From the NCBI RefSeq assembly GCF_905220365.1, contig NC_061127.1, positions 4,526,001 through 4,590,000 on the forward strand: DNA of 64,000 nucleotides, read 5' to 3'. Source of the stretch: Vanessa cardui. Its lineage: Eukaryota; Arthropoda; Insecta; Lepidoptera; Nymphalidae. A program made the translations under genes and the position numbers. The stretch's first letter is position 1. Every line of letters starts with the position of its first letter. The notes beneath the pieces are model-generated. The model ran no database searches. It saw only the letters and a program-made list of their open reading frames with translations, and was not told where the DNA came from. Below are positions 49,599 to 61,162 of this stretch, piece by piece.

Positions 49599-52500
49599 TA
49601 TATGATTTTATTAATTACATTTAATACTAAGTGTATTAAAAACAAATATTATATTTAAAAAATTATTGAAAATTTATTTAAACGTATCACAGTACGTCAA
49701 TTCGATTCAGTTTTCGTCAACAAGTTTATTTGCCATTCCGCTTTAAATATCCCACTCGGTTTGTTATAATATTGTTATAAAATTCACAAATACATGTAGT
49801 AACATCGTAAGCTGTGACATGGTTCCAATGAATTCCCAACTTGCTTAGCTATACACGAGACGTTTGAAAACTTTGTCAAATTATCTCTTTCACAATCCTC
49901 ACAGGTCTTGTAGTTGGCAAACACGGAGAAGGCTGTAATAGTATTAATTCAGAGCGGCGTAGGCCCTCGGGTTTTGATCATTTATTCCATTAAACTTAAC
50001 GCGATTCACGTTAAGAGGCATTTTATAATGGCTTCTATGTTACCATTCAATGTTAAAGTAATTGCTTTCGAAAATTATATGAATATTTTAATCTATAGTT
50101 TCTTTTGAAGTAAAACTTCTTATAGTACGATGGACTCAAATATGCATCATTTAATCGAATAATTCTGTGTTCAAGTTACGTTTACTGAGTTATACGCACT
50201 TTTATATAAATATAACTTTTTGAGGAACTTTTATTAAATACACATATTACAATAACACCATTTTGACTGAATTTCAACTACCGCAACGACACACACAGTG
50301 TCCTTTGAAAGTCAGTGCACAAACACGAAAGCAATCTCTATTTTCTGATATAGTTCGAAGGGATATCTTACTCGATTAGTAAGGGATCCGATTGGCAAGC
50401 AATCTGGATCCTTAGGGACAAACCTTTTAATTGACCACAATATTAAGCCTGTCATATTGGGCACATTTTGTTTTATATTGGCTCTGGTACTATACTATTT
50501 GGTGGTACCATTTTGTATAGTATTTCAGATTTCCCTTTAAAATAATTGCGTAATATAATTGAATGAAAATATTATATACATAACTTTCACTGGATACGTT
50601 GTATATAAGTCAACGAACAAAAATGTCACTCATATAAAGCGCTTGCGTGGGCGGCAGTGGGAATGTTTCGCATATTTTAATAAAGCTGGACAACACTAGT
50701 GTAGTGTGAGCAGGTGTTATCTCTACTAGGAATGCCGGACATTATAGCCATTGAACGAATTAAAGACATTTAATATTTATATACATATATGCTAGTAAAT
50801 GTTGTAAGTTGGTTACATGCTTTGATCTGCATTGTAGTGTCGAATCTTCCGATTCTTTGGATTCTCGATTTCATAAAATATTCATAAAAAAATAACAGTT
50901 CTATCTGTTCCAGCTTCGATCTAAGCTACTTCTCTTTTTAAATATTCATTTACACCGTTTATGAAACGAGAACAAGAAATATAATGTAAAAAAGTTAAAA
51001 GTCACTCTGTAAATGAAGTGCGGGCCTTACCACTTTTCACCTTTTTTGGTTCTCCTCACCTTCCAGAAGAAACTCTCACTAGCCAGGAAATTTGAAGCTT
51101 AATTATTTAGGTTAGTGGTAGATAGTTAACAAATATGTGCAGGTTACTTTACGATGTTTTGCTACATAGACAGGTACGTTTGATGAATAATAAATACAAA
51201 TTAAACACATAAAAGTTCAGTGTTGTTTGCCCAGGTTTAACCAACTTAATGATCTTGGTTCTCACAGAATAGATTGATTACTATCAAAAACATATATATA
51301 CTATAATTACCGGAATACATAAAAAACATTAATTTATTAAAACAATAAAATAAAATTTGTCCTACTCCAAAATCACTATGCCTATAATGCCACAATAACA
51401 TATATAAATATATATTTTAATTACCTTTCTACTTGCTCACTCATAATTATTATTGAAAGTATTGTTGTTTGTGAGAGTCATTACTCTTGTTGAAATTGTT
51501 TAGTGTGTCAGTATTAGTCGTAAGCTTTATTTAATTTAAAAATAGATAAGTATCCTATTAGATAAATACATATGTATATATGTAAACAATTTTAGTAAGC
51601 AAAAGTGGAACAAGTGTCAAATATAATTACTGGAAAAAAACTGCATAACATTAATTCATGTTATTAAAAAAAGATTATTTATAATGATGTAATATACTCG
51701 TAGCTGAAGTAGAGCACGCTAAACTGAAACTCAAAATTTGTTTCGCTAGATAAGCTTTCGCAAGCTCTTATGACTTGTCGAAAACTCGCAGACTCGAAAC
51801 GTCGACTCCGCTAAGAACCGGCAAATATATGAGTAGGTTTTATTTTATAACCATCAAGAGACCGCAGTTGTGATATATTTCATTTACAAAACTATTCCAT
51901 TGAAATCGAAAACTTTTAATAATATTGTATAAAATAAAACTTATAATAATATCCTACAGTGAATACAGTCGTAAATGAAAAAAAGTTTGAGTATTTATTT
52001 CAAAACATTTTGAATAAAGTAATTTTAAAATTAATTCTAAAACAAAATTCATATATGTTGAAACAATTGATTACTTTTAAATTTAAAATTACTAATTAAA
52101 ACTGATTATTTTGATTGAATTAACATAGAAAATAATTAATACTATAAATATTAAAAACTGTAAAAGCGAGTTAATATTTATTGCATATAACTTCGTTTTT
52201 TAAAATCGATTTTGATTTAATAAATTCGATTATAGAAAAGTCTGAAGTTAGCTTACATACGTCACGTGATTGTTAAAGCTTGTACTTAAATATATTCCGT
52301 AGAAATATTCTTAATATTTGTCGAGTACGTAAACTTTATAACAAAAAAAAATGCAACATTCCATTAATTGTTTTATATGCTTATATATAATATACAAACA
52401 CTACATAAGGAGAAATGTATTATGATTTAAACCAATTCTATTTCTACAAAACACATAGATAACGTTGTATTAATTTTTCACATATTTTAACCGTTTACTA

Positions 52501-55500
52501 CAAAATATTGATCGAATGTATATAATTACTCATTTATTATTCAATTGCATGGTAACTTATGAATCAGATGATGTCATGGAATGTTATTGATATTGCAATA
52601 TTAGAATTTCATATATATATAGAAAAACTATAAATAAATAAAAAAATAATATTTTTCTTAGTGTGCACTACACTCACATGAAGAAAGGCCTTTCAAAAGA
52701 TGAGTATCACGAGTCAGATGTTAAACATCGAATCTGATGAGAATTTTAAATTACAGAAAGACTATAAATAAATTAAAAAGAAGGTTTACCTTAGTGTGCG
52801 TGTAATCACACAAAGAAACAATGTAGTACAAATATTAATTATTAGTATCATGCACACACCCACACACTGTAAATGTAGCAACGCGCTTTCACTCCCAAAA
52901 CAGGCCAATTGATGATTCATAACATAAATACATTCGCTGCAAGATGACTCAGTTTCTTAATAACTTCTAGGAGATAACTTCAGTCGTGTCACATGGTTTT
53001 CCAAACTACTATCTCATATTAAAATTATTGCTTGTTTTCGTTCGTATTCTATGCGTTAATATCGTTTATCTGATCGAGGTGAAACTTTATACATTTGTTG
53101 TTGAAACTAAAGAGAAGTTTTCCGGCATTATATCATCAATATACAAAAGGTGGCGTTAGTCGTATAGGAAAATTATACGAAAAAATTTAAGGATTTCAAA
53201 TCGTACACACATAAGCTATAATACAATATAGCTTGTGGGGAATATACAAAATTAAAATCTGTTACGATATTATTGTTCTAGCTATGTTATTTTCTGTAAT
53301 ATTATTTTGTAAGTCATATTTTTCTGACATCATATATTTTATCACCTCCCAAACGGTACGCTAAGGCATAGATAGGTAGGTTTAATAAAATATTGTTAAC
53401 TTATTTTACGTTTATTTACTAAACTGTTTATATTCTTACCCCCGGTTTGTGGAAACATTTTTATGACCAAGATGAATTCTTATCTTATTTTATATATTTT
53501 TATCATTATTATATTAAGACGTAAGTATAAAATATTTTTTATACAGGTTAAGAGTAGAAGAAAACAATGTTTTAAAACACTTTTAATTCGATGATTTAAT
53601 CTGTCCTTATATGTTATAACTATACACACATATTAAATACGTTAAACTCAATAGTGCTTACCCAGTTTCGAACCCATGATGTTAAATCATAACCCACATT
53701 TTCAATCTACTGTAGCATCTCCGCCAGTAAGAAAATAAATCAAAACATTGTGTAAAAACAATTAAAGGTATATTAAAAATTCACTCCACGTACATTTCGA
53801 GAAATTTAAAGAATTTTGTTAGAAAAAAAAATTGAATGTGTGAAATCATTTTCTTTTAAGCTATTGCCGGCGGTTTCAAAACTCATGAGTGTAAAATGCT
53901 TTAGCTTTAGTTTTCGTATAAGAGAAGTGCGCTAGTTCTCATTAGGATAGTCCGGCTGAAGAATGGTCTAGCTCGTTAACGTAACTCATTAAAATATACT
54001 TTTACTTAGACATTGCAAGGAGGCTATTAATAATGTAAATAAAACAAATTGTATTTCAACCTTACGGGAATAGAGATGTATCATTTAAATGCATTTAAAA
54101 TATGAAACAGCATGCAGAGTAACTTTGTTATAATTAAATTACTATAGCATATACTAATGTACAGATATGACTTTAAAAACTAATAATTAAGATTTTAAAT
54201 CAGCAATGCATTCTAATTATGAATTTTAGTAATTTCTAAAATATCATTTACTTATTATACTTATAGTATTGTTTTATATAATAATTGTAATATTAATAAA
54301 AAAAGACAAAGTTATTTTCGTCAAATATTAATTGCAGAGGATTAATTGATAATAAAGCTGCTCGATCGGATTGTAGATTACATCGATTAAATTAATTTTA
54401 CAGTGAAATAAATACAATGTTGAAAATGATTTAATTATGTAATATTGATTAAATACAACGAAATAGCTTTACGTTCGATTTATCATCTGATATTAACACT
54501 TTAACAGGTAAAAGTATCTTGTTTAAAAGATATATCGTTAGTAAATACTTTCATCTCCTGTATACCAGTATGTGTAACTATTATTGAATACTAGCTAAAC
54601 CAGCTTTAACCACGCTTAATTTATAAAAAAAATGCCTATAGCACACAAAGCATCAAATCCTGTTTTACCTCCTCGAGGGGTTAAATAAAAAAAGAAGCCA
54701 GAATCACAGGACTGAAAACATCCGTAAGCTTGAAGAATGAATATTATTTGTCTTCTTTAATTGGGAAATATAACAGTTTATAAAACATTTATATTATGAA
54801 GCCGAACTAACGCATATTAATCTTTTTCTTTAAGCCTTTAAGGCGATGTAGCCTACAGTGATATACGTAGCGGTCAGTGTTTAGGAATTTAATCAAGGCA
54901 TTGTTACGGCAGATAAAATCAATTATGTCTTCAATGTATTCCTAGCTTAAGGCAACTAGAATCAAGACCTGCTTCCTCACTGGGTCTTAATATGAAACTT
55001 CATGTCAAAATCGAAATTAATATCGTCATAAGATTGACTAAATATTTTGTAGGTTTTATTTTTATAAATGGAACGCATAAGTTAAGTGTTGCCATTAAAA
55101 ATAAAAGTGTTTGAAATTAAAATGTTTTGCAATTGGTTGTGTGTACGTAGCAGGCATAAAATAATGTATGATTTTTTACACAAATATAAACTTGTAAAGG
55201 GTTAAAATATATGGTATTATCCATACCGTAATTAGTAAAATGAATATAATTGCTAGTTTCGATTTAACTATTTCATAATAACTTAATATTGTTTTTGATT
55301 GTTATGTTTCTTATTTTATTTAAATATGAAAAGTATTACGTATTATTATATGAAAAACTATCCACCTATAAACATTACATTACTTATATAAATTTTAATA
55401 ATTTTAATACATGTGTTTATGAAATAATGAAAATGGAATATATTTAGATATTACAGGTACATGTATACGGAAAAAAATCATATTTTTTTATACAAGGGTC

Positions 55501-55834
55501 TACGGATTTTGTTTAATGATAAATAAAGTTTAGTATATAATATTTTGTATAACGCTTATTTTTTTTTTATTTAATTTACTACATCCACAGGCTCACAGAT
55601 GCCCGTGCCTTTTTTTACATTTTATGTTAAACATTTTGGCGTTTTATATTTTATACTAAACATCTGCAGATCTTCGCTGGAAATCATTCTTGTAGTCTTC
55701 TTGGGAGACGTGGCCCACACTGACATTTTTTTTTTATACATAATCTATAATAAAAATATGTAGCAGTATATGTGTAATTCGTATTACTACAATCTATAAC
55801 CCTTATTTAAAAGAAGTTGGTTTTATAGGTGTAG
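49599..55834. other. AT-rich DNA, mostly repeat-poor, putative intron
   Basis: No exon is supported. Possible tRNA-SINE relics in minus orientation lie near 51225-51270 (TTGCCCAGGTTTAACC) and 53645-53735 (CCCAGTTTCGAACCCATGAT). A faint Helitron-like piece (ACTAGCTAAACCAGC) is near 54590. A local duplication is listed separately. Confidence 0.4.
52622..52818. repeat. Diverged local duplication (~62-bp unit, two copies)
   Basis: The segment with ACTATAAATAAAT...CTTAGTGTGC...CTCACATGAAGAAA at 52622-52686 recurs at 52756-52818 as ACTATAAATAAATT...CTTAGTGTGCGTG...CACACAAAGAAA. The spacing is about 130 bp in direct orientation. Confidence 0.6.
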
Positions 55835-55968
55835 GTGGGTAGTGGCTCTGATGCGGATCGGGGCGGCGGAGCGGTCCGCTCTCCGCTAGATGATGCGCGC
55901 AGGGTGACTCTCATCGCCCGCGGTGCATGTACGCAGCGGCGGGCGGCGCGTCGCTCGCGGGCCGAAAG
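55835..55968 (+). other. Exon with translation start (leader plus first 14 codons)
   Basis: The acceptor is TTTTATAGGTGTAG before 55835 and the donor AAAG|GTACCA after 55968. The proposed ATG is at 55927, with an in-frame TGA upstream at 55891, so translation must begin here if this frame is used. It is chosen because it is the only frame that exits in phase 0 and joins to the GC3-rich frame of the next exon. The start context CGGTGCATGT is weak. Another frame is open across the whole exon but would enter the next exon in a frame of poor codon character. Confidence 0.6.
55851..55907 (+). promoter_or_regulatory. Two abutting upstream ORFs
   Basis: uORF1 runs from ATG 55851 to TAG 55887-55889 (MRIGAAERSALR). 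uORF2 begins at the next base, ATG 55890, and ends TGA 55905-55907 (MMRAG). The main ATG follows 19 bases later. Such an arrangement would be expected to lower or condition initiation at the main start. Confidence 0.5.
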
Positions 55969-58797
55969 GTACCACCGCCGTCCTTATATTATTATTTTTC
56001 TTTTTTTTATGTGATAGGTGGCAAACGAGAAGGAGGCTCACCTGATGGAAAGTGACTACCACTCATGGACATCTGCAGCACAGGGGGTTAGCAGATGCGT
56101 TGCCGGCTTTTAAGAACGGTGTACGCTCTTTTCTCGAAAGTAAAGGTTATCAGTTCTGTCCTGTTGCTCCTTATCAATATCTTATTCCATTTGATATATG
56201 ACGTTCAATTGTTTTTAGTAACAATCTTAACTGAATACGTATGATTGTGTCAGTTGTAAGCCTACAGAGAAAAAAATAAAAAAATATTCTTACAGAATAA
56301 GTCATAATGGAATAAGGTTACAAATCTATGTTAAAATATTATTAAGTATATATTTATTTTATATGTATGAATATATAACTCGAATGAAAGATAGGATTTC
56401 GTACCAGAATTTTACTTTTGGAAAAGGAGGTTTACTGACGAAAATTTAACCACACTTTCCGAAAGTATTATTTGGCGCTTAAGCTTTTCTTTCTTTCTAC
56501 TGTTGACATGTTTGTAAGCGATTACGTGCAGGACACCGCAAACCGATTTGCTAAAGCAAATTTGTATATATATATTAAAAAAAAATTAAGTACAATTACA
56601 GAAAAAGTATTATAGACTGCATTGTTATATTTCAGGGTTGTGTATTAGTTTGGTAAGTGAAACATTTTTCTGAAACAAAAAGTATCCAAACTGAAGGAAA
56701 ATTAGGACGCAACTTGTTACCCAAGCTCTTTATATATATGTAAGTGTATCAGAAGCGTCATGATTAAACTGTTTTCATTGGTTGAAATATTTAATTAATT
56801 ATCAAAACAAATGTCGTATTGAGTTATAAAAAGAGAATATTATAATTGCACTTTAACAAAGTCTAAGCACTGCATAGGAAATAAACAATCCAATTAATTA
56901 TTTATTAATTAAAGGCTTTTCTATTATCTATGTTTTTTCAAAGGGGATATACAATTATAAAGCTCGATGATACTTTAGACTTGAATTATAATAAAAAAAA
57001 TATATTTATAATTGAAAACGCGACAGAATAACCAATGTTCTAAATTTTTGATAATCGATTTTAAATCTTATTCGAAAGTTATAAAGTGTGTATTGTGATA
57101 TTACGTATTCGAGGTAAATTTTATTTTATTATTTATTACAATTAATTTGACTACTTACGACTTACCTTACTTACTTACCCTTTCCAAAGTAGATCAAAGA
57201 ATGCCATATATCACAATTCCTACGTAAAAGCTTTACCACTATTAATCTATTTGCTGATGTAGTACCATTGTACCATGAAAAACTGGAGTACATACTAATC
57301 ATCAGTCATCGCACTGTAACGTTCAATATAACAAGCGAACGTAATTGACCACCATTGAAGCACTCGAGTTGTTACAAAGTTTGCTGTAGTATTGTCAATA
57401 TGTCACTAGAAAGAGATGAATATATAGTCGTTAGTGCAAGGAAGAAAGGAACAGATATATTGTTGTTGTGCAGGCGCGCCAACACGGCCGCCAGCCCGCG
57501 CCGCCGAGCCCGCACCCGCACAGCCCGGTCCATCCCGCGCCCACCGGCGTCCGCGCCTACTCCTGCCAGCACTGGGAGTCGCGACTGCTCGCGCCCCCGC
57601 CCCGTACCCTCTCCGCTCTCGAGCCGCAGTCGCCATGCGACGTCGTCGAGGTACTGCCTGTATGTTGTGCCTGTGCCTACGTGTCGATGTTATCTAGTTT
57701 AAGCATGTCATGTAAAAGAGCCACACACGACACTAATCCAGCGGCTTAACTTATGTTCAAACAGTTTGCATTTGCACTAGATTAAGCCGCTCGAGTGCGT
57801 ATGTAGCTTCAACGGTTTATGTGCTGTTACTATTAAGTATTGAGCTTCTTGTAATAAGTTTGGTAAATATAGCATTCGATGTACCCGTTTATTTTAATTT
57901 GTGTAAGCATGAGCAAGTGAGACAATGCAATGTTTGGGGTCACCTTTAATTCGATTACGCGTAATCCTATCGATACTACGAGTACAGTAGTTTCAGCTTG
58001 TTTGAAAAGACGTCAGTGACATGTGTTACGGGCCAGTGTTGATACGCAAAGTGATAAAAGTAGGCCGGCCATGAAACAGAGACATCTGTCGGAGAGCGTT
58101 CGGTGGCAGGTGTCGAAGAATCAGAGACTGCGACTCGACGTGCGGAACGAGACATGAGTGTATCGTAATCATTATACTTAACGATCGTTAAAGAAGACAT
58201 TCTAATATAACATTAACGCCAAATTGCGCTTGCTTCCAATCGATTTCTCACTATAAAACATATCGTATTTAAGGTTATAAAAAGTTCAATTAGAGTAAAA
58301 ATTTAATATAGTTTCGCGCCTTTTCTTGTGCCTATCTCGACCCAATTCTAAAACTTCTCTAGTGAGAGTAAATCGTTCTTGTAATACTGTGACGAGGTTA
58401 ATACAAAAGTGATACAATTGTTTCAATCGTAAACTTGAATGAAACTTTCCGCTATTCGAAATATACTGATGTTTAGAATAGTCACGCTAGACATAGATTT
58501 TTAAATTGCTCGAATTAAAATAAAGTTATAAACGTCGAACGAAAACTGTGCGTGATAAATCGTATCATAGTGAGTTGTGTATTACGTGATCAAATCTTAG
58601 CCTAGGAGCTAAGAGTTTTTCACCCGCGTTCATACACCGCCACAAAACTGGCAAGTATGCAGGCAGCTCTTATGCTAAGAGCAAAATCGCGGGAGAGAAG
58701 AAAACAACGACTGAAGCGTGGGATCAAGCACGAACTGCCGAGCAATGTGGCGACGAAGCCGATCGCGCCGTTCCCGAGATACCCGCCAGCCTCTTGG
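55927..58797 (+). CDS. N-terminal part of an unrecognised protein, three exons, incomplete at 3' side
   Basis: Join of 55927-55968, 57474-57650 and 58663-58797, all in phase 0, gives 118 residues. Residues 1-14 are MYAAAGGASLAGRK. Residues 15-73 are Pro/His/Ser-rich and then carry TGVRAYSCQHWESRLL and LEPQSPCDVVE. Residues 74-118 start AALMLRAKSRERRKQRLKRG, a very basic helix-prone stretch, and end FPRYPPASW. Third codon positions are strongly G/C in the middle exon, which is unusual against the AT-rich background and supports this frame. The three donors are GTACCA, GTACTG and GTACGT. There is no signal peptide or membrane segment. The basic run could be a nuclear-localisation or nucleic-acid-contact segment, but no domain is recognised and I assign no function. 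The low-complexity start suits an alternative N-terminal region of a larger regulatory or signalling protein whose main domains would lie to the right of the window. The last exon could instead be an alternative first exon, since it has its own ATG at 58657. Confidence 0.55.
55999..56150 (+). repeat. Interspersed repeat family C
   Basis: TGATAGGTGGCAAACGAGAA, GGAGGCTCACCTGATGGAAA, ATGGACATCTGCAGCACAGG and GCTTTTAAGAACGGTGTACG are the family blocks also seen at 19585. It sits only 31 bp downstream of a proposed splice donor. Confidence 0.7.
56151..57473. other. Proposed intron, AT-rich
   Basis: No exon or repeat is supported. Confidence 0.45.
57474..57650 (+). CDS. Coding exon, 59 codons
   Basis: The acceptor is a T-rich tract ending TTGTTGTTGTGCAG before 57474, the best acceptor of the three. 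The donor is GTCGAG|GTACTG. The frame starting GCG CGC CAA CAC has overwhelmingly G/C third positions throughout, while the other two + frames and the minus frames are open only because GC-rich DNA lacks stops. Length is an exact multiple of three, so skipping would keep phase. Confidence 0.7.
58064..58157 (+). other. GC-richer island, possible alternative exon, frame ambiguous
   Basis: Within the proposed intron between the last two exons, about 100 bp is open in three readings. A + frame from ATG 58071 encodes MKQRHLSESVRWQVSKNQ and RLRLDVRNET-stop with G/C-rich third positions. A second + frame reads ETETSVGERSVAG and onward to TAA. A minus frame of 74 codons starts ATG at 58200 (MSSLTIVKYNDYDTLMSRSA). 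The acceptor before 58064 is poor. It may be an alternative first exon, a minus-strand exon or a conserved non-coding element. Confidence 0.3.
58663..58797 (+). CDS. Coding exon, 45 codons
   Basis: The acceptor is AGTATGCAG before 58663, with a poor pyrimidine tract, and the donor is TCTTGG|GTACGT. The frame enters and leaves in phase 0 and encodes a very basic stretch. An in-frame ATG at 58657 with A at -3, and an in-frame TAG at 58603, allow the alternative that this is the first coding exon of another isoform. Confidence 0.55.
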
Positions 58798-59919
58798 GTA
58801 CGTAGTAGATTTGCATTTGCTAATTACCTTGCATGTACTGATCCGTGCTCGTTGATGTCATCGTGCTTTGATAGATGAATGCGACTATCTTGTATTCATG
58901 ACGCAATGTGAATGTATTCGTTCTGTTTAAACGACCGTTGAATAATGTGTTAGCTCGTAAATAAGCCGTCACCTATTTTCTGGAGCTCATCTGTAACACC
59001 CCTATTTTGGTAAGCAATTCTTTCGTTAAATTTCGCAGCATTCAAATTGCACGACGATGTGCTTCTACTGTTTAATCTATTGTGTCACTATTGTCCTATC
59101 TGACCCTTATTTTTTAACAAAAACCTCCCAACTTCAGCCTAGTTTCTACATTAAATGTTCGGCGAATGCTCTCTCTCATGTAATTCATCAGTTACTCTCG
59201 CTGTCCGCTGCATTCAACGCGCTATTGTTTTCATTTCCCTCCATATAACAATACTATACAATATTCTATGGAGCCATTGTGCCAGAATATTTATGACAAC
59301 TTGTACATGGCAGCTTCTTGCATATTCGTCAGACTAAATACGATTTATGAATTTCAACAGATGATTCCGGCTTTTGACAAGGTCATAAATTTGCATTTGT
59401 TCCATATGGATTAATATGAGAGTTCGCTTTTGACACGTATTCGATGGTAATTCATTTTACAATGTAGTTTCGAACATTTATACGAGATCAACTATAAAAA
59501 CGCTTGTACAGTACACAAAAACATTTATCCGGTGCATTTTGATCAATTATGTATCATAAAATATAAATCTAAAAATCAAAAATGCAGTCCCCGACTCGAA
59601 CCTCAACTCGGAATGAAATAAAATAAAAAGTATTATTCTGTTAATAAATTTTCATTAGTCACAAACGAAACACACAACGAAAGTGTCAACTTACATACTT
59701 ATTGAACCGTTGATCCTTCGCATAAATTTCGAACCGTTCGTGTAAGAGCGCCGTACACCCAAGTTATTAGACTGAAGCAACATGGAGAGCACTTGTGCTT
59801 CCGCTATAATATCTTATATCATTGGTTCGTAAGAAGAACCACCGCGCCGTAGGTTGGCCTCGAGAACAAAGTCATACTTCAAAAATGATTAATATTCTGT
59901 ATACATAAAATAACCAGTC
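58798..59919. other. AT-rich DNA downstream of the last exon seen
   Basis: No further exon in phase 0 was convincing. The 59.70-59.87 kb stretch is somewhat GC-richer but its frames break quickly. If the gene model is right, this is intron. Confidence 0.4.
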
Positions 59920-60121
59920 CCGACTGACTGATTCATCATCGCGGAGTGTAAACTAGTAAAGTTAGGGCCTTGAAATTTAGTGAGTAAGATGGATTTATTA
60001 AGTAGACACCCAATAAGGAAGGAATTTTGGAAATTCTCCCCCTAAGGGGGTGAAGTAGGGTTTCAAATTTCAGGTAATATAAGCAATTTCTACGCCAGCA
60101 AAGCCGCGAGTAACAGCTAGT
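59920..60121 (+). repeat. Helitron-like non-autonomous element with CTAGT end
   Basis: CCCGACTGACTGATTCATCA, TTTTGGAAATTCTCCCCCTA and the end CAGCAAAGCCGCGAGTAACA followed by GCTAGT are characteristic of a common lepidopteran element. Confidence 0.7.
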
Positions 60122-61162
60122 AAACTATATTATTTACAAAAGAGTTTGTAATATCAAGTTTAAACACAGCTTCTAAAATATTTAGTCAGTTTAATTCAAA
60201 TCGGACCATTCGATTGTAAGGAGTTTATAATCCAAAACATCGTTTCATTTAAAACATACGAAAGTTTCTTTATATTGTAACACGAACTTCACGAAGTTTT
60301 TACTAACGAATATTAAATTACAGGAAAGACGTAACTTACCGAGCGAGAATGTTTCTGCTCACTTTTATTAGCTCACTTTAATTTTTTCTTAACACGCGAG
60401 TATTTTTTTTTCCAATCATACGATCTGCCCAAACTATTTATAGAATCTAGGTATATACTAATTTGTATATCTGGGTTCTCTTTCTGTTAATAATACGTTT
60501 AGTTATATTTTATTTTAATTTTATATTTATTCTTCTAATTATTTAAAGAGACCCACTAAGGGTCTCCGTGGAAACTTCGCGTTCTTTTTTTCAAAAATTC
60601 TATTCCAATTTTACTTTTAATTTTTTTACGTTTTTCATTTTTTTTATAAAGCCGAAATACCGCTCTCTAACCGGCCAGTAACTTTTTCCGGTCTCTAATA
60701 AATATTCTTTGTTAAATCGCAACAATTTAGTACATAGCAATCAAGAATCCTCTTTATTTTTCTGCACATCTATGATTAGAGCTCTTTAAAATGAGATCGT
60801 AACCAATTTTCTATGTGCGGCTTTCGTCCCAAATCAATGGGACAAAAATCAGCTAAAGCAATTAATACATAAGAAGTGCTAAATAAAGCAGCACATTTAA
60901 ATATAATTAATGCAAATAAATATTATTGTATTAATACTCGTAAAACCTAATCAGAAGATTAACTATCCTCGTTAGGTTTCATAGCCGTAACCTGATTTAC
61001 TTATGGGATAATACTAGTTCTACGACCTGATTTCACACCTAATAGTTTATATTACAAGATTAGTTATTAAGTAAAATGAACGTAGTTACGTGTAGCTAAA
61101 ATACACGTACCTAGTGTAGCTAAGTGTTTGTTATTGGGCAGAGGCCACCTCTGTAGGACTTA
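60122..61162. other. AT-rich DNA, no gene seen
   Basis: A small hairpin AGACCCACTAAGGGTCT lies near 60549. No gene or familiar repeat was supported. Confidence 0.4.

Noticed and set aside
55835..55968. Full-length open frame beginning VGSGSDADRGGG
   Set aside because: It exits in phase 2 and would enter the next exon in a frame without codon bias, so the ATG frame from 55927 is preferred.
57355..57749. Several other long frames over the GC-rich exon, including 115 and 87 codons on + and 66 and 76 on minus
   Set aside because: They exist because GC-rich DNA lacks stop codons. Their third positions lack the G/C bias seen in the chosen frame, and they do not keep phase with the neighbouring exons.
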